12,212 bases of DNA, from contig JAQIWT010001141.1 in the NCBI GenBank assembly GCA_034696485.1, positions 1 through 12,212 on the forward strand, given 5' to 3'. A program made the translations under genes and the position numbers. Every line of letters begins with the position of its first letter. Position 1 is the stretch's first letter. This document shows positions 1 through 7,841 of this stretch, in pieces. Under the pieces are notes generated by a model. It saw nothing but the letters and a program-made list of their open reading frames with translations. It did no database searches and was not told the DNA's origin. Source of the stretch: Isohypsibius dastychi. Taxonomy: Eukaryota > Tardigrada > Eutardigrada > Parachela > Isohypsibiidae.

Positions 1-1853
1 AGCCTGCAAGACTTCTTTCGACGACTGACGATTGACGTGGAAAATGGCCTCTTTGACAGAGATGACATCCAAGAATTGGTGAGCGTTGTCGATATATATT
101 CTTGATGAAGAATTGATTTCAAAATTTTCTTGAAATCTAATATGATGAGATTAATGTTGCAGTGGTAAAACACAGGGTCGTTACAAATATAGATTATCAT
201 CTAAATTACCAGCTCGTGAATTGGTTATCCTGATTATCTGGTCACCTCACCTCGCGAAACTACGGAATATGATTATTTCTAATAATTCACTCAGATAATC
301 TACACTTGTAGGCAGTGACGCGCAAGGGGTCCAGACTTCTCGGGGGTGGGGTCCGGCACGACCAAGCGGGCACGTTACCATGCGGAGGAGGCGGACTGCC
401 AAAATATGGTAGTTGATGGCCAACGGCTTCTGCAACTGGCGTAAATGTTAAATGATTGAATTCGGCGGTACGCCTCTTCCGCATGGTAACGTGCCCGCTT
501 GGTCGTGCCAGACCCCACCTCCGAGAAGTCTGGACCCCTTGCGCGTCTATGCTTGAAGGGGACCACTGCAACCATAAAACTGAGCAGTGTTTGAAACTGT
601 CGTTTTTTTCTCGTTTTGATGTTTCACTTTTATTTGTAGCTTACTCGGATCGATCCGAGGACGTTCAAGCCCGCAGAAAAGCCAGTACCCGGCTCGGTCT
701 GGTATGACAACTTCATCAACGCAGAAGTGGTGAAGCTTGCCGACAGGGTGAATGATGAGGACTCCCAAGACGGCTTCATTTGTCGCGTCCCCGGATGCAT
801 CTCTCCGGAAATCGCACCGGACGGAAGTTATAAACCGTGTCTCTCGCACCTTCTAAAGAAAGGGAAGAAAGACGAAAAACACCTCTTGTACTTCGTTAGA
901 AAAGTGAGTGAATGTTATGTGCAACATTGGTGGTAAAGTTAATTTTTCTTCTTCTGAGTTGAAATCAATTTTTTCTAAATTATGAATTTTTCAAGTCCGG
1001 TCATTTGAGCTACGTGGAACGCTGTATTTTCAGTTGAGTACAGTAATCTTCGTCAGGAGTAATTTCAGCCATGAGATATCCATTAGCATTGTAGAATTAA
1101 ATGGATCAAAAATGGAACCATGTGAAAGAAGTTCTGTGAATTCAGTATTAATTTCAAAAAAATCCAGTTAATCGAACCGGACAATATTTGGGTTAAATAA
1201 TACAAGAAATTTTGCTCTGTTAGACTAGACGTCAAAGATCTATTTAAACTCGTTTTGTCAAAGATACTTTCCAGTTTACCGTGGTGGCCTTGAGTTTTTG
1301 ATGAGTTACAATTTTCCCAGCATTATTTTAAGATTTCATCCGATAGAATTCGTTCATTTTTCGAGCCCGATATTTTGAATTATTCTTTCAATTTGAGGAT
1401 GGGTTTTAAGAATTTAACCTTGAGATCAAGCCTGCAGTCTCTTAACTTTACTTCCTTGTTTCCAAGGTAAAACAATAAATTACGAGTAGCGGCTAATGTG
1501 AAGGATTGTTTAGGAACCTCTTTTGGAAACCGATTGCACTGATGTCCTTACCGTTTTTTAATTTTCTTTTTGTTTCAGCTAAAAGAATTCGTCGACATGA
1601 AGTGGCGAGACACAGTCACGGCGGTAATGGCCGACCTTACTGGTAAAGTGGAGAGTCTGTCTCTCGACAGCGTGGATACCAAGAACAAACTCGAAGCATT
1701 GTCGGTGGATAATATCCAGACAAAGGATGGCTTCCGGTTGCTGAGTGGAGATGTCGCAATATTGATGAGAGAGCGCGCGGAGAAGCAGGAAAGGAAAAGA
1801 TTGTTGAGTGTCGAGGATGCACAGGATGACGACTATCAGTACCCTGTTGTTGT

Positions 1854-1887
<34 letters not shown>

Positions 1888-1929
1888 GATGATTGGCTTT
1901 TTTCTGGTGCTGAAAATGATGAAAAATAG
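1..1929 (+). CDS. Three-exon host gene, 5' partial, unknown Cys/His and acidic protein
   Basis: Exons are 1-78, 640-903 and 1579-1929 (stop TAG 1927-1929), giving 230 visible codons. All junctions are phase 0. Donors are GTGAGC at 79 and GTGAGT at 904; acceptors are TTTGTAG before 640 and TGTTTCAG before 1579, each after a pyrimidine tract. The true start lies left of the window. Exon 2 encodes a Cys/His patch (CRVPGC, then a Cys and two His within about 35 residues) that could bind zinc, although its spacing matches no standard C2H2 or CCCH finger I know. Exon 3 encodes a repetitive segment with D-[TN]-K/Q-T-K type periodicity, probably helical, then a charged stretch (RERAEKQERKR) and a tail with ten Asp in a row followed by EDDW. 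I do not recognise the family. The gene structure is well supported; the function is not. Confidence 0.8.
79..639 (+). other. Intron 1 of the left host gene
   Basis: This 561 bp phase 0 intron runs from GTGAGC to TTTGTAG. Its middle is occupied by a GC-rich inverted repeat (317-547), and its flanks are AT-rich. Short ORFs readable across the inverted repeat on both strands simply reflect the GC-rich arms. Confidence 0.75.
317..547. repeat. 77 bp near-perfect inverted repeat (foldback/MITE-like)
   Basis: The left arm 317-393 is the reverse complement of the right arm 471-547 with 3 mismatches in 77 bases, all transitions. The spacer 394-470 is also 77 bp. Both arms carry the ACGTGCCCGCTTGG block. 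The structure is transcribed within intron 1, so the RNA could fold into a long hairpin. Just outside the right arm the sequence ends in GACCACTG, and just outside the left arm is CAGTGACG, which is reminiscent of hAT ends. I see no 8 bp target duplication, so superfamily assignment is only a suggestion. Confidence 0.85.
904..1578 (+). other. Intron 2 of the left host gene
   Basis: This is a 675 bp AT-rich phase 0 intron running from GTGAGT to TTTTTGTTTCAG. I see no ORF, repeat or RNA gene inside it. Confidence 0.75.
1855..1893 (+). repeat. Coding (GAT)n microsatellite
   Basis: Ten uninterrupted GAT codons (1855-1884) are followed by GAA GAT GAT. In the gene's frame they give ten Asp then EDD near the C-terminus. 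Read backwards this makes a poly-Ile shadow, which is not a gene. Confidence 0.95.
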
Positions 1930-2399
1930 TAGTCTATTCAGACTGTGTGTTTTCAACCTGGGTTTTGTCTAAAAACTGGTCCTGATCGTTTTTTACTAAC
2001 GTTTATTGGTGAAGAGTGGTACTTGCGCGTACTCCTTGACGTTTTTCATCTTCGGATGGCATATTCTTCTCGATGTTCACTTCTCAAAAAAATAATTTTG
2101 TCAAAAATTCCAATTTCTGACGGTTTAAATTGGGTTAGTTTGATGAGGATAACCGAATTGGTTGCTTGGTGTGGATTGGCACAAGCAGCACTGGAAGAGA
2201 CAGAGAACAGGGCCTTCGATAAGAGAATTCATTGGTTTTGGCGATTTACGACTCGCATGGTTGTGCAAACAAAGAAGAATTAACAGTAAAATCTGCATGA
2301 AGAGCCTCATTTACTCAGCGATGAGGTCGCATTCACTCGCAAGTGATTCTTTAGAAAACAAAAACATTGACGGAGTTCAAGGTTATCCTTCTTTCAAAC
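1930..2399. other. Gene-poor stretch downstream of the left host gene
   Basis: It presumably holds the 3' UTR of the left gene. Two open frames occur on + (1945-2283 and 2162-2524). The first starts at a non-ATG codon, neither shows a recognisable motif, and the second runs into antisense retrotransposon sequence. No AATAAA signal is evident close to the stop codon; the nearest clear one is at about 2763, inside the retroelement. No LTR can be made out. Confidence 0.5.
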
Positions 2400-3625
2400 C
2401 TATTCCCGCCGCCATTTTGACCAAGTATCACCGTATTTTTGTTTCATCCTTCGATCGAGAACGAACGGAAACATGGAGTGAAGACATAAGCTTAAACCGG
2501 AGACGCGGTAAATTTTTTTCTTAAGCGTGTTAAACGCATTTTCTTGTGCTTCTTCCCAAGGTATGCTGGCATTCTTTTTCAGCCTTTCTTTGCTGTACAA
2601 CGCTGTCAGCGAGGCGCAAATTTCAGCAGAGTTTGGGACGAAGATCCTATAGAGGGAGCACAGACCGACAAAAGAGCGAAACTCTTCCAGTGTTGTTGGC
2701 TGTGGATAGTTGGAGATTGCTTATGTCTTGGCTGGATCTTGAGCGAAGCCTTACTCGTTCAAAATAAATACCACTAGTTTGCAGGAAGGTAGCGCGTCAT
2801 TCGTCTTTGGGTTGATGGTATAATTTGCCTCTCGTAAGCGTTGGAAAACTTAGTGGAGAGTCCGTTTGTGCTCCTCAAATGTTGAACTTCCGATTGCGAT
2901 GTCATCAATATATACGGATACCGCTTTGTGTAACATATCGGAAAACAAAGTATTCATTGTTTGCTTGAATAGTGTGGGCGCATGTAAATATCTGAATGGG
3001 AGGACTTTATATCTGTTTGTCCCGAAGGTATTCGTGATCCCAGGTAATCTCTGGTTTTTTCCCGCCACTGGAGATTGACAAAAGTGGTAAAATATGAATA
3101 TTCTTTCATATTGTCAAGTATTTCCGACACCAGGTACATTGGATATCTTACATTCTTTAGATGTTTGTTGAGTTCTCGATAATCTCCAGATAGGCGAATG
3201 CCACCGTTGGCTTTCTTTGCTATGACGACCGGTGATTGCCATGGACTTTGGCTTGGCTGTATAACATCAAATTTGAGTAACTTGTCGATGTGCTTCTGTA
3301 CAAGCTGTTGTGCCTTCTTCTGGAGCCGACGTACTAGCAGCTTTATTGGTTCTTTGTCGCCTACTCGGAGATGTATCTGAGTCACCTTGGCTTTTCCATG
3401 TGGCCCAGATGTGGTCAGTAGTAAGTTCGAATACTCTTCTAAGAGTTTTGTTATGTCATCTTTTTCTTGTTCTTACAGCGTTTTGCCAATCTGGATTTGG
3501 TGGCAGCCCAGCTTCTCCTCGTCTTCCATCAGTTGTTGTTCCGCTAACGAATCCTCGCCTTCGACGACATTGGAGTGGAGCTGCTGATTTCTCCTAAAGT
3601 CCTGCAAGCCCGGAGTTCCGAAATA
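2400..3625 (-). pseudogene. pol: Reverse transcriptase / RNase H fragment of gypsy-like pol
   Basis: Reading right to left, 3625-3476 encodes an acidic linker ending in a TAA (3475-3473). The same frame then continues through a pre-RT region (DKEPIK), the fingers (IQPSQSPWQSPVVIAKKANG, GDYRELN, RYPM) and FTTFVNLQ. A frame change near 3070 then leads to ITNTFGTNRYKVLPF, a run corresponding to the usual FGLxNAPxxFQ motif, and YIDDIAIGS with both catalytic Asp codons intact (about 2890). Stops at 2850 and in the 2700s interrupt the thumb/connection region (FRSFVGLCSLY). The RNase H start (PWEEAQENAFNTLKK, FVLD) follows, but the usual TDAS after FVLD is lost and the frame ends at 2400. This is recognisable homology with several inactivating lesions. 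Confidence 0.9.
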
Positions 3626-3724
3626 TCAGAACGGCATGGAACACATGTACAAGTCCGTGATGCGTGATTTGATGAGTGGAAAGATGTAAAAGTGCTTATG
3701 GTACCCTTTTTTACTCTCGAGGAA

Positions 3725-3960
3725 TCACACTACATGCACATTTGCGGTATAAACGTCTGTCGTTCTCAGGAACGTCTCTGCATCCTGCCGCATGTGTCGC
3801 TCATTTTTTATTGCTGTTGAAGCGTCTGACGCGATCGCATTCAAAATAACCCGGTAGAAAATCTGATTCTCGTGGGACTGCGCCTTGTTCGTTCTGGATG
3901 AATAGAGTAGAGAGTCAAACTCGTCGGGCATGCGTTAATCCAGCCAAAAATTGCCGGAGC
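3725..3960 (-). pseudogene. Retroelement-like fragment between protease and RT
   Basis: On the minus strand an upstream frame reads QFLAGLTHA and an overlapping frame reads MPDEFDSLLYSS. Together these recall the short FLxGLPxEYDSL block seen in the gag-like region of Ty1/copia elements. It sits between the gypsy protease and RT, where no gag is expected. It could be a nested relic of another element or simply linker sequence. The downstream part (to the stop at 3725) shows no motif. The resemblance is short. Confidence 0.25.
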
Positions 3961-4052
3961 TCGAGACTCCCTAGAAGGATGTCGCAACCTCCCGGCATGC
4001 ATTCGAATAACTACCTCGCAGCGAAGCGCCAGTGTTTGTCCAAAACGGGTTA

Positions 4053-4283
4053 TCTTAAACCAGATGCTCCCGAGTGTTTTGATGTGGTGTCCACTTGCAG
4101 ATCGGATAGCGGAGGATCCTCTGTGTTGACGTGATCCTCTATCATTAGTTGAAGTACTGCATCCACAGCGACGACTGATATAGTACTGCCCGCGTCCAAC
4201 AACTCCAACGCGGTAAATCCTTACAACTCGATTTTAACGGTTGCTTCGTCATCCCCTGCTGTTTTTAGCGTATACAACAGTGG
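4053..4283 (-). pseudogene. Retropepsin-like aspartic protease remnant with DAG instead of DTG
   Basis: The minus frame reads GDDEATVKIEL, a TAA (4223-4221), then GFTALELLDAGSTISVVAV and on to a TAA at 4052-4050. The hydrophobic-hydrophobic-D-x-G-S/A pattern with a preceding beta strand is the retropepsin active-site loop. In active family members the loop is D-T/S-G; here codons 4196-4188 give Asp-Ala-Gly. The segment is about 75 codons, shorter than a full protease. It lies between the gag linker and RT, as expected. The in-frame stop and the changed active site mark it as dead. Confidence 0.75.
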
Positions 4284-4420
4284 TTAGTCCTGATCCGTTA
4301 TCTGGCTCTCCACCGTAGAGCGATAAGCCTCCATCATGAGCGTTCATTGGTCTCGCCGTGCTTGTGGTTCATCGATTTGTCCAGCATTGATTGAACACAT
4401 GTTAATTATGTGTGGTCCGT

Positions 4421-4434
4421 CCCCCCCCCCCCCC
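4421..4434 (+). repeat. C14 homopolymer
   Basis: Fourteen consecutive C lie within the retroelement between protease and gag linker (G run on the coding strand). The run length may be unreliable and could itself account for an apparent frameshift. Confidence 0.9.
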
Positions 4435-4920
4435 ATTTGTATTAGGGACTCGGCACTCACGGTTCCTGGTTGAGATAACGGTTTGCATTGGTACCCACAT
4501 TTAATTGGGGCCAGCAAGTTCAAGGACGTTGTCCCTGGGGTGCTGCGTCTGGCTGGTGACCGTTACCTCGGTTTCCGTCGGTTCTGTTGTTGTCCCAGGC
4601 TCGGCCGGTCATGACTGCTCTGGTGGTTACGGTTACCGTATGGATTGTCGGGCCGGTTGAAGCTATCACCAAACCGGTTGACGTTGTTGTCGCGATATTA
4701 CCGTTGGGGAAACCCTCGAGAACCTTGCTAGGATTGTTCCAGCCAGCTTGACGTTGTTGATGGCTCAATCTATTCCTGTCGACGTCTCGTCCTACTTGCT
4801 GGAGATCCTGATAATGTGGGCGATCCCGTGTCCTCTGAATATTTTCGTCTCCGCTACTACTGTCACGCCAGTTACATGTCTTGGCGTTTATTTAATCGAT
4901 AGAAGGAGCTCCCAGAAGAT
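4435..4920 (-). pseudogene. Gag C-terminal Gln/Asn/Arg-rich linker, broken
   Basis: Minus-strand frames here are rich in Gln, Asn, Arg, Gly and Ser (for example HYQDLQQVGRD, LSHQQRQAGWNN, DNNRTDGNRGNGHQ) and switch frame more than once. This matches the nucleic-acid-binding tail of a Gag polyprotein. I looked for a CCHC zinc knuckle (CxxCxxxGHxxxxC) in all three minus frames and did not find one, so it has decayed or been deleted, or the element lacked it. Confidence 0.5.
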
Positions 4921-5645
4921 TAACGATGTCCAATGGTAAGGTCACTACTTTGAATGTCCGTCGATGCCGTTATTTGATAAGGTCTTTCTGTTCGACCTCC
5001 ATTGGTTACCCAGCTTTGGTGAGAAAATTCGCTGAGTCTTGTGTATCCAGTAAGGCAACATCCTTGTGGATAGAATGGCCTGAGCCGGCTGTCAGCCTGT
5101 CTGCCATTTCCTATTTCCGTGTAGGATTTCCTCAGTTCACGGATTACATCATACAACGAGAACACGGCTCCATAGTGCTCGTAGACTGACTCATCCGTCA
5201 TCATAGTTCGCCATTGTAAGGTCTTTACTTCACTTCCCAGATATCCGGGAGGTCGAAACACTTTTAGCATCTCCTGCTTCATGTCCGCCCAAGTCGACAA
5301 GAGGGCCAGCTCTTAAATCCGGCGCTGGTACCAAGCCCTTGCCTGCTTCTTCAACTGCGCCGGGAGTCTTGTCAGCAGTTGGACCGTAGTCCAACCGTTG
5401 GCCGTGTTTGTTCTCTCCGTGTCTCGGAGAAACATTCCGATGTCCTCGTCCGGATCGTTACTGAAATACGGCAGATGTACCGCACTGGGGCCATCCTTTT
5501 TAATAGCTTCGATAAATGCATCCGCCAGTTGCGTTACACTCAACGTGAGTTGCGTTACACTCCCTAACCCTGAATTCAAGCTTAAACCTGTCGTGGGTAT
5601 TGTGTTCGTCGTCATAGTCGCTGGGGTGGACTTGGTTGTCGACAT
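4920..5645 (-). pseudogene. gag: Gag polyprotein remnant (matrix/capsid region)
   Basis: The ATG at 5645-5643 opens a Ser/Thr-rich N-terminus, then LADAFIEAIKK, PYFSNDPDEDIGMFLRD, LLTRLPAQLKKQARAWYQ, a TAA at 5315-5313, then in the same frame STWADMKQEMLKVFRPPGY. The blocks F.G....D...W/F....E, L.L.G.A..W and W..F/M...L...F are the usual Ty3/gypsy Gag (retrotrans-gag) landmarks. After SVYEHYGAVFSLYDVIREL the frame becomes unlike Gag, suggesting a frameshift near 5100. The N-terminal part contains a 21 bp tandem duplication. The homology is convincing, and the gene is inactivated by a nonsense codon and frame loss. Confidence 0.8.
5527..5562 (-). repeat. 21 bp tandem duplication in gag
   Basis: AGTTGCGTTACACTC occurs at 5527-5541 and again at 5548-5562, period 21. 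In the Gag frame this duplicates a seven-residue unit (SVTQLTL then SVTQLAD). Confidence 0.85.
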
Positions 5646-5690
5646 ATTTTTCTTGTTCGGCGCAACCTTTCTTGGTGACTACCAATATTC

Positions 5691-5879
5691 TTACAGATAC
5701 CAATTCATGGACTTAACGAGTAGTGATTGAAGATTATACGTCCATCCGGTAAAATCGATGGCCTGAACTGTAGTTGACGTCGCTGAATCCTTGTCGTTTT
5801 TCAGGTGGTAAGCCGTGCACAGCTCAACATCCGCGTTTCTCATAAGGTGAATCACCTCAAAAGGTCCCTGTTTAGGCAC
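5691..5879 (-). pseudogene. Possible integrase-C-terminal-like fragment upstream of gag
   Basis: The minus frame upstream of gag contains PKQGPFEVIHLMRNADVEL and ends at a TAA about 46 bases before the gag ATG. GPF-V/I followed by a charged, alternating strand is the pattern of the GPY/F module near the C-terminus of gypsy integrases. An integrase end would normally lie at the far 3' end of the element, so this may be the tail of a neighbouring copy in tandem, part of an LTR that happens to be open, or chance. No LTR of normal length fits between it and gag. Confidence 0.35.
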
Positions 5880-5912
5880 TTGCTTGGTAAAGATACACCC
5901 AAAGGTTACTGA

Positions 5913-6417
5913 AGGTCTTTTTCACTGATGGTTATTCAATTTGCGCATATTTCCCGACAATTTCTGTCATTAATTGACATGACCGACATCACGATGAGTT
6001 TTTTGCTATTTTTTATGTTGATTCGTGGTTCTGGTAAGAATTCGAAAAAGCCGCAAGATTTGAGAAGCAAAGGCCCGATCCCGGGTATTCTGATGTTTTC
6101 AAGTCTACAACCAGCGTAGGAAGCTCACGCGGGTTAGCCCTGGCATCCGTTTTCTGTTAGACGACGATGCTTTGTACTGTAAAACTGATGCAAACATTGA
6201 TGAAGACGAATCATCAGCTGATTTCGATTTGGATGAGAGTGTTTTATTGTTGAAAGAACTCGATGAAGAGGACTCGAAAACATTTGCGGTTTGCATATCT
6301 AAATTGCTCATGCTGATTCTGAATTCCGAATCACCTGTTGATTCTTCTTTTTTGAACGTGGCCGACATGTCCGCTCAAGATCATATGGCTTTTCTGGCAA
6401 GTCTCGATGAAGCATGA
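5913..6417 (+). CDS. Small two-exon acidic ORF, function unknown
   Basis: Exon A runs from the open frame at 5913 (ATG 5928) to 6033 and is followed by a strong donor, GTAAGA. Exon B is 6104-6417 (TGA 6415-6417) after TTTTCAAG. The 70 bp intron is phase 1 and the frames match exactly across it. Exon A is hydrophobic (SFLLFFMLIRGS), possibly a membrane segment or signal. Exon B is acidic with alternating Asp/Glu and Leu (DEDESSADFDLDESVLLLKE, MAFLASLDEA), suggesting helices. I recognise no family. The ATG context is weak, so the real start may lie elsewhere. It abuts the dead retrotransposon. The opposite strand is also open across exon B but gives Ser runs typical of a shadow. Confidence 0.45.
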
Positions 6418-6757
6418 ACGAAACAAAACTTGAAAAACTATTTTCCTCGCAAAGTCTCAAAGTTTTCTAGAAAACATGATTGAGACGATTTTGATCACGA
6501 TTTGAATCTTAAAAGTTTGACAAATTTAAAGAATCAGGATGACACGCATGCCTTTTCATTTAGAATCACTGGGAGCAGAATTTGAGCTGAATTTCATCTG
6601 ACGAAAACTCGTAATGTTCATGTAAAACTCCAGTTTAAAGTGCCCCTATGATCTGTGAAGAGTTTCTGCGCAGTAATGATTAATAAGCATTTAAAAATTT
6701 CCGTATTATTTTATGCCTGAATCTTGCAGCAAGTTTGAGTTGGTTTAAATTAATAAT
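6418..6757. other. AT-rich spacer
   Basis: I see no gene, repeat or RNA here. It lies between the acidic ORF and the next exon-like segments. Confidence 0.5.
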
Positions 6758-7119
6758 GAGCAGTTGAGTGTGGAAAAGATGATGAAGAGACGACTAAAGA
6801 GAATAAGTGAAGACATGGTTGCATTCGATCCCAAACTGACAGATCAAGAATAATGGGTGTTAAAGACGAAATCAATGTACTGATCAGAATTATCACAACA
6901 CAAAAAAATTTGCTAGATAGTTTTGTCTGCGAGGGATTTGTCAATGATTCCAATCAGCCTTCGTCGCAATTTCAGTTTGACTGGTCACTGAAAAATTTAA
7001 TCTTGACACTCGTGATACACGACTGTTGGAATCGTGTGTTATTGAAAAAACTCCCAATTCTCGACGTTCTAATCACCACTTGTTTATTTAATACCATTAT
7101 CATGTCTGTGAAGTTTTAA
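6758..7119 (+). CDS. Two overlapping exon-like open segments, weak
   Basis: Segment one (6758-6853) encodes a basic then acidic helix-like stretch (VEKMMKRRLKRISEDM) ending in TAA. That stop overlaps the ATG (6853) of segment two, an 88-codon frame to 7119 rich in Leu, Ile, Asn and Asp with no motif. The composition is consistent with coding, but I found no convincing splice sites joining either to its neighbours, so one or both may be chance openings in AT-rich DNA. Confidence 0.25.
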
Positions 7120-7147
7120 ACAGCATTGATTAGTCTGTTCTCTTGAG

Positions 7148-7317
7148 GACTGAAAAGACGACATCGACTTTCTGATCGAGTTCATCTGCCGGAACACCTC
7201 ATAAACGAAATATTAAAATCCGAGCACTCAGCGAAGTTGCTGTTGAGCAACTTGAAACGACTGCAACTTGCCAGGAATGTATCTCAAAGTGGGAGAGAAT
7301 GTGGTATTTGCTTCTGA
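7148..7317 (+). CDS. Exon-like segment, helical Leu/Lys-rich, unknown
   Basis: A good pyrimidine tract and acceptor (CTGTTCTCTTGAG) precede 7148. The frame then reads 55 codons to TGA 7315-7317, including LSDRVHLPEHLINEILKSEH and SAKLLLSNLKRLQLARN. This is amphipathic and coding-like. GTATCT at 7277 could be a donor. The neighbouring segment at 7424 requires a phase-2 junction that I could not match, so the connection is unproven. Confidence 0.4.
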
Positions 7318-7423
7318 GTCTCAAGAATAGGACAGACACGCGAATGTTCGAAGGTTATTCCGAAAGCGGCGCAGCTGAATGATATATGTTTCCATTCATG
7401 CAATCTGCTCTTTCTTTGAGCAG

Positions 7424-7478
7424 GCTGGTTGATGTATTCTGTTCTTCAGAATTGGATGGCCTCGTTCTTCCATGGTAA
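7424..7478 (+). CDS. Candidate terminal exon on + strand
   Basis: A very good acceptor (CTGCTCTTTCTTTGAGCAG, ending 7423) is followed by a 17-codon frame LVDVFCSSELDGLVLPW and TAA at 7476-7478. An alternative is that GTAAAA at 7475 is a donor and another frame continues; that longer frame (7429-7674) is antisense to a better minus-strand segment. It is short, so confidence is limited. Confidence 0.35.
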
Positions 7479-7496
7479 AAGAAACAAAACGCTTTT

Positions 7497-7712
7497 TCAA
7501 GTTCCATGTCTGGCATCCGTCTCAGGTTCTGAGTATCCCAGATTGAGGATAGATCCTTCTTCTTCAGGTGGCGGTGGAATATTCGAAATCAATTCTTGCT
7601 GGGTCTGCGCTGGATACAAGGTGCAGGTGGGCTCTTCGATAAGACCGTTCCGAAATCGAACAAGAAGAGACTGAGCGACGCCAGAGAATCGAGAACTCAG
7701 TTTTGTTCGCAA
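7497..7712 (-). CDS. Terminal-exon-like segment of the right-hand minus-strand gene
   Basis: The minus frame runs from about 7709 to TGA 7499-7497 and encodes SRFSGVAQSLLVRFRNGLIE, CTLYPAQTQQELISNIPPPP and EEEGSILNLGYSEPETDA. Low-complexity Pro and Glu and natural-looking hydrophobic spacing favour coding. It overlaps the preceding segment in a different frame, meaning either a splice or a frameshift around 7660-7700. The + strand stop at 7478 is only 18 bases away, so the two candidate genes would converge tail to tail. I do not recognise the family. Confidence 0.45.
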   Translation of the reverse strand: MRTKLSSRFSGVAQSLLVRFRNGLIEEPTCTLYPAQTQQELISNIPPPPEEEGSILNLGYSEPETDARHGT

Positions 7713-7794
7713 TCCGAATGGTCATCTTTTTCAGTTCAGACACTCCCGAAACTTTTTCCCCGATTTCGACACTCATAAAAGCCTCTTCGTCCTG
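7640..7794 (-). CDS. Exon-like segment following the CxxC module
   Basis: After a CTTGACAG acceptor (ending 7795) the minus frame reads QDEEAFMSVEIGEKVSGVSE then LKKMTIRIANKTE. It stays open to 7564, but beyond about 7660 the other frame (7497-7712) is more protein-like. An alternative phase of the same acceptor opens a 22-codon frame ending in TGA. The position directly after the CxxC...CxxC segment suggests it continues that domain. Confidence 0.35.
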
Positions 7795-7841
7795 CTGTCA
7801 AGCTCGACGAGCACGATCTCTCAGATATTTTTTGGAGAAAC

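Larger units (their letters stand above)
2400..5680 (-). mobile_element. Degenerate Ty3/gypsy-like LTR retrotransposon
   Basis: Read on the minus strand the order is gag (from ATG 5645), a Gln/Asn/Arg-rich linker, aspartic protease (about 4283-4053), reverse transcriptase (about 3625-2850) and the start of RNase H (to about 2400). That protease-RT-RNase H order with a YIDD polymerase box is typical of Ty3/gypsy. Integrase is not found after RNase H, so the copy is 3' truncated or internally rearranged. I could not find flanking LTRs or a target duplication. A TGGTAGTCACCAAG stretch about 25-35 bases upstream of the gag ATG could be a primer binding site, but no LTR end (CA) precedes it. The copy contains multiple stops and frame changes and cannot be active. 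Confidence 0.88.

Noticed and set aside
1579-1956. Minus-strand ORF with a poly-Ile run
   Set aside because: It is the antisense shadow of the exon 3 GAT repeat.
1945-2524. Two + strand ORFs of 112 and 120 codons
   Set aside because: Neither has a recognisable motif; the first starts at a non-ATG codon and the second runs over antisense retroelement sequence.
2866-3597. + strand ORFs over the RT region
   Set aside because: They are antisense to a clear reverse transcriptase.
4748-5730. + strand ORFs over gag
   Set aside because: They are antisense to recognisable Gag blocks.
2000-6120. LTR pair for the retrotransposon
   Set aside because: By eye I found no direct repeat between about 2000-2400 and 5680-6120; a self-alignment would settle it.
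7429-7674. + strand ORF of 81 codons
   Set aside because: It is largely antisense to the more protein-like minus segment 7712-7497, and gives a Ser/Gly run opposite the minus-strand Pro/Glu run.
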